From DATJHM01 sp035493895 (GTDB taxonomy: Bacteria; Chloroflexota; Ktedonobacteria; Ktedonobacterales; Ktedonobacteraceae), in assembly GCA_035493895.1 (NCBI GenBank), contig DATJHM010000169.1:1-17916 (forward strand): a DNA stretch of 17,916 nucleotides. Reading direction: 5' to 3'. Within the stretch, counting starts at the first letter, position 1. Each line of letters opens with the position of its first letter. The translations under genes and the position numbers were made by a program. Positions 14,969 to 17,916 of this stretch are shown here, piece by piece. Below the pieces are notes generated by a model, which was given only the letters and a program-made list of their open reading frames with translations, searched no databases and was not told the DNA's origin.

Positions 14969-17086
14969 TTATTTCGTGCCTATCGCAAAGATGTGGATAT
15001 TTCCGCGATCCACTTTTGTGGGTAGGGTGACGCTCTTGATCGTCTTTCCGGCCTGTAAGGCGACGTTAGTATAAAAGATATTTGGTTTTTGCTGGTCCAT
15101 GCCTCCCGTTGGCGTGTTGCGGTAAGGCGTGACAGCGACGACTTGATTCTGGGGAAGCACTTTTGCGGACCCACCATTCAGAGTCCAGTCAGTAAAAGCC
15201 AGCGTGAAAGGTTGCGTGCTGCCATCGGTATAGGTGATGGTAGCGGTGCCTGTTGAGGGGCCGAAGTCAGCAGCGCCCAGAAATCCCAGTGTGGTTGCGC
15301 CTGCGACCGGAGCGATCGGGATGACCTGCCCTTTCGCCTGAACATTATCTGGCATGCCGGGAGTTGCTGTCGGCCAGAAAAAATTTATGCCATTGGAGGT
15401 GACCATCTTGCCTGGTATGATACCGAGGTTCTGGAGGGCTTGCGCTGAGTAGCTGAAATGGTTATTGTCAAAGTTTGCGCTGCTATGGTCGTTGCTGATG
15501 CCCTGGTTGTTGAAGGGCAGCGTGGCCATCCCAGTCGTCGTGCTACCACCAGTCGGCGTGCCAGCAGTGGGAGGTGTTTGCGCATTGGAGCAGGTGAGCG
15601 TGACAGTATTGTTCATGAACGAGACGGTGCAGTTTTGTCCATTGAGCGTGGTTGTGCCCGTACAGCCATTGATGGTGGTGCCATTTACGTTACAGTTCGG
15701 GGCCATGCTACCGCCATTGGTGCCGCCGCCATTGGTGCCGCCCATCTGGGTAGTATTGATCGGCTGCCCATTTAAGGTCGCACGCACGGCCACGCCCTGC
15801 TTATTCAACACAACGGCGAGAGGATCTTTGGTCCCTAATATTTTTGTGCAGTTGAGGTTGTCAGGTCCGAAAGAGGCGACAAAACGTTGTGCCAGGAAGG
15901 TGAACAGATTGTTGCCAGCGCCTGTATCGGGCGAGGTTGCATTCACCGTAAGCGGAGCATCTTTTATGATGCGTGGTAGACCAGTATTGAGTAACTGCTG
16001 GCAATAATCGCTCGTGCTGGCATCATTTTTGTTGGCCGCTGGCAACTGGTCAACTCCGGCACGATAGGCATTTGTCTTCGTGAGATCGGTCTTGCCATCG
16101 CCATTCAAGACCATGGGATCGCCAGCAGGTACGGTGGCAACGGGGGCGAGCTGGTGGGCAGCGGCTTGCAATTCATTTAACGGAAGCGCGGCGACCATCT
16201 GTCCCGGATCGGCAAGATCGGGCGCGGTCCAGGGGGTACAGCCGAGCGCGCCGTCTATGGAGATATCGAGGAGGCGGTTATCGCTACCATTGGTGAGAAT
16301 CTGGGCATTTGGCAGTTTGGCGCTGTTTGCGGCGGTCATCTGCGCAGTTCGTCCATCATCGGTCACCAGGTAGGACGTTGGCAGGTTATCGCTCTGATCC
16401 TGGTCAACGACACTGAAATCGCGTACGGTAGGGCAGGGCATACCATCTTTTGCAGTTGCCAGAGCGGGCGGCTGCAATTTCCCGGCCTGTATGGCGGTGT
16501 TGGCAGCTTGAAAGAAGGCGGGCGCATTGCAGTAGGCGAATTGTCCAAATATGGTGCCATCTGCTCCATTGACGCATTTGCCCTGCATCAGGCTCCCGTT
16601 AGTATCTCTTAGCGTCAGGGTATCGCCGTTGAAACCGAACCAGAGAGCGACGACCGCATTGGCGGGGAGATTTGGTACGACGGGGGCGGCCGCAGGTTTG
16701 CTCCCTCTATCGATCACCAGCGGATTATAAATGCTGATCTGGCCGGTTGCGGGATCTATGATGCCCGCCTGGACAAAGGCCGTCTGATCAGCGTTTGCTT
16801 CGTTGCAAGGTCCTTTATTGCCATTCTGTGCTCTGAGCTGATAAGGGGTGGCGAGGCCCTGAGCTGAAAGCGGATTTTGTGGTACAACTAAAGCGCAGTT
16901 CGGGTTCGCATTTGCTGCATGTGTGCTCAGGTAGGGCTGTAGTACAAAAATAATGCCTGCACCTATTACCACGAGCAACGTAATGGCGATACTAATAAGG
17001 GCGAAAGGCGAAAAGCGTGGATTTCGCCGTGCTGTTTTCCAGCCTCTGAATGGTCGTGGGCGTGATGGTCTGGTTATCACTTGCAT
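14969..17086 (-). CDS. Single-span extracellular protein with C-terminal beta-sandwich-like domain
   Basis: The product is about 705 residues of unknown function. An N-terminal basic cytoplasmic segment (RPSRPRPFRGWK, RRNPR) is followed by one hydrophobic helix at about 28-50, so the remaining 650 residues should be outside. The outer part begins with a cysteine-containing domain (NCALVVPQNPLSAQGLATPY), then a long Ala/Asn/Pro-rich region. A low-complexity linker follows, with TNGGGTNGG and a second Thr/Gly stretch around a cysteine-rich block. The C-terminal ~150 residues (FNNQGISND, FSYSAQAL, LGFLGAADFG, TITYTDGST, FTLAFTDWTLNGG, HIFAIG) form a pattern seen at the ends of secreted glycosidase-like proteins, probably a carbohydrate-binding beta-sandwich. 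The ATG at 17086 has AGAGGA 11 nt upstream; a TTG at 17137 would add 17 residues. No catalytic motif is seen. Confidence 0.7.
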   Translation of the reverse strand: MQVITRPSRPRPFRGWKTARRNPRFSPFALISIAITLLVVIGAGIIFVLQPYLSTHAANANPNCALVVPQNPLSAQGLATPYQLRAQNGNKGPCNEANADQTAFVQAGIIDPATGQISIYNPLVIDRGSKPAAAPVVPNLPANAVVALWFGFNGDTLTLRDTNGSLMQGKCVNGADGTIFGQFAYCNAPAFFQAANTAIQAGKLQPPALATAKDGMPCPTVRDFSVVDQDQSDNLPTSYLVTDDGRTAQMTAANSAKLPNAQILTNGSDNRLLDISIDGALGCTPWTAPDLADPGQMVAALPLNELQAAAHQLAPVATVPAGDPMVLNGDGKTDLTKTNAYRAGVDQLPAANKNDASTSDYCQQLLNTGLPRIIKDAPLTVNATSPDTGAGNNLFTFLAQRFVASFGPDNLNCTKILGTKDPLAVVLNKQGVAVRATLNGQPINTTQMGGTNGGGTNGGSMAPNCNVNGTTINGCTGTTTLNGQNCTVSFMNNTVTLTCSNAQTPPTAGTPTGGSTTTGMATLPFNNQGISNDHSSANFDNNHFSYSAQALQNLGIIPGKMVTSNGINFFWPTATPGMPDNVQAKGQVIPIAPVAGATTLGFLGAADFGPSTGTATITYTDGSTQPFTLAFTDWTLNGGSAKVLPQNQVVAVTPYRNTPTGGMDQQKPNIFYTNVALQAGKTIKSVTLPTKVDRGNIHIFAIGTK

Positions 17087-17572
17087 GCTCTCAAGTTTCC
17101 TCTCTTCGTAAGGTGGCGCTACAGATTCAATCTGCAATGAAATCCATCAGGATCATATATGAGGCGTATTTGCCTGTTTGGTCTCTATTCAAGTAGAAAG
17201 TTCGTGATAGAGATCAATAGCCGTTTCTAGTTGAGGTGCGATAATTCTGTCGCATTATTAGTAATAGTGTAATTATATGATAATGAGAAGTGATACTTGT
17301 GTTATTGTCAACTAATAGAAATGTTTTTCAGGATTACAAAAGTATGAGTAGCTCTATTTGCAATAGTACCACGTTGCTCGGAATGCTGCCTTATCTTGCG
17401 GTTTACTAGCATGGAGGTACTAATTGTACTGTTGTTAGAAGATGGTATAAGAAACTAGAAAAATGTTTAGCTAGAGAGGAAAAGAGTTAAAAGCGCATTA
17501 AAAATGCACCCCCTCTACAATGGTGGGGATCGATGGGCACCGGGTACAGACGTATCGACGTGACATTGGGGC
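17087..17572. other. AT-rich intergenic region, no gene recognised
   Basis: No credible reading frame is present on either strand. A reverse-strand TATAAT (17277-17272) and a TTGACA (17311-17306) occur in the AT-rich part but are badly spaced relative to each other (28 bp), so the promoter of the secreted-protein gene cannot be placed confidently. From about 17500 the composition turns GC-rich into the repeat region. Confidence 0.4.
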
Positions 17573-17655
17573 CGGTGGGGGACGTGGGCAGGGATAAACC
17601 GCAGGTGCGAGAGGGTCGGTGGGGGACGTGGGCAGGGATAAACCGCTGCCCCTAC
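17573..17655. repeat. Direct repeat of two 30-bp copies, same family as the left-hand element
   Basis: Identical 30-bp copies lie at 17573-17602 and 17617-17646, offset by 44 bp. Each begins CGGTGGGGGACGTGG and ends GCAGGGATAAACCGC. The second continues into TGCCCCTAC, giving the GGGATAAACCGC..CCCTAC pattern that matches the right arm of the inverted-repeat element near 1890. It appears to be a partial or duplicated copy of the same interspersed intergenic family. A short reverse-strand frame through it is low-complexity and not a gene. Confidence 0.75.
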
Positions 17656-17901
17656 CTCTGCTTTTCTTCGAGTGTGAGGAAGCTATGTCCCCTTGCCAGC
17701 TATTGAACATATATAAATGTATATGAATGTAACATGCCATTATTCTCGACTTATGAAATGATTGGTACTAAAAACGGAAAATACTTGTTTTTCTATAAAT
17801 TTGTGGTGTTAAATAGAAACAAGCGTGCATATGCGACGCGCTAAGCAGGCATATATACATTTTACCCTCGGAGAGCGTCCAACTATTGCGTTTTTGGATT
17901 G

Positions 17902-17908
17902 AAAGGAG
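17902..17908 (+). promoter_or_regulatory. Ribosome-binding site of a gene starting at the window edge
   Basis: AAAGGAG lies 8 nt from the end of the window. This is the right distance for a forward start codon at the first base outside it. The rest of 17656-17901 has no gene; it is AT-rich with a small palindrome CATATA-N6-TATATG near 17708-17725. Confidence 0.45.
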
Positions 17909-17916
17909 CGGCTTTT

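Noticed and set aside
17498..17740. Reverse reading frame of 80 codons across the right-hand repeats
   Set aside because: The peptide is Pro/Ser/Arg-rich low complexity made from the repeated units, with no ribosome-binding site of note.

Overview
The window looks like a chromosomal segment from a Chloroflexota bacterium of the Ktedonobacter type. This is an inference. It rests on moderate GC with AT-rich spacers, interspersed intergenic repeats with a GGATAAACC / GTAGCGGC core, and the gene style: a zinc-ribbon tail that looks like MscL, a membrane MutS-like ATPase, and a large extracellular single-span protein. No rRNA, tRNA, CRISPR array, transposase, integrase or phage gene was recognised.

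Left part (1-5449). The window opens in the last 47 codons of a zinc-ribbon protein, probably a mechanosensitive channel MscL. Next comes apt (adenine phosphoribosyltransferase, +), which converges through a shared hairpin on a YdjA-type nitroreductase (-). A 98-bp inverted-repeat element follows. Then comes a GCS2-type carboxylate-amine ligase (-), whose promoter is covered by one of two matching palindromic operators and which has an unusually long 5' leader. Running the other way is a membrane-anchored MutS-family ATPase (+).

Central part (5456-14240, all -). This is a complete four-gene Wadjet-type operon of the DUF2397 / DUF2398 / SMC (TIGR02680) / DUF2399 lineage: jetA, jetB, jetC, jetD in transcription order. 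The genes are tightly packed (1-bp overlap, 34-bp gap, 4-bp gap). Known Wadjet systems are SMC-kleisin-KITE loop extruders coupled to a TOPRIM-type nuclease subunit that cleaves small circular plasmids. The key residues of this machine are present here: Walker A, SGAEQ signature and Walker B in JetC, and the ENP and DFD acidic motifs in JetD. The operon ends 6 bp from the stop codon of the convergent MutS-like gene.

Upstream of the operon is the most unusual non-coding feature. An approximately 330-bp array of three ~120-bp repeats, studded with same-strand CTACA motifs often spaced 9-10 bp apart, begins about 30 bp upstream of the best jet promoter candidate. A perfect 17-bp hairpin then separates this array from the gene upstream.

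Right part (14969-17916). A single-span, mostly extracellular protein (-) carries a C-terminal beta-sandwich-like domain. It is followed by about 800 bp without a recognisable gene. That stretch holds an AT-rich segment, a 30-bp direct repeat of the same family as the left-hand repeat element, and, at the very edge, a strong ribosome-binding site for a gene starting just outside the window.

The genes do not form one pathway. The coherent system is the jet operon with its repeat-rich control region. Whether the membrane MutS-like gene has anything to do with it is an open question.
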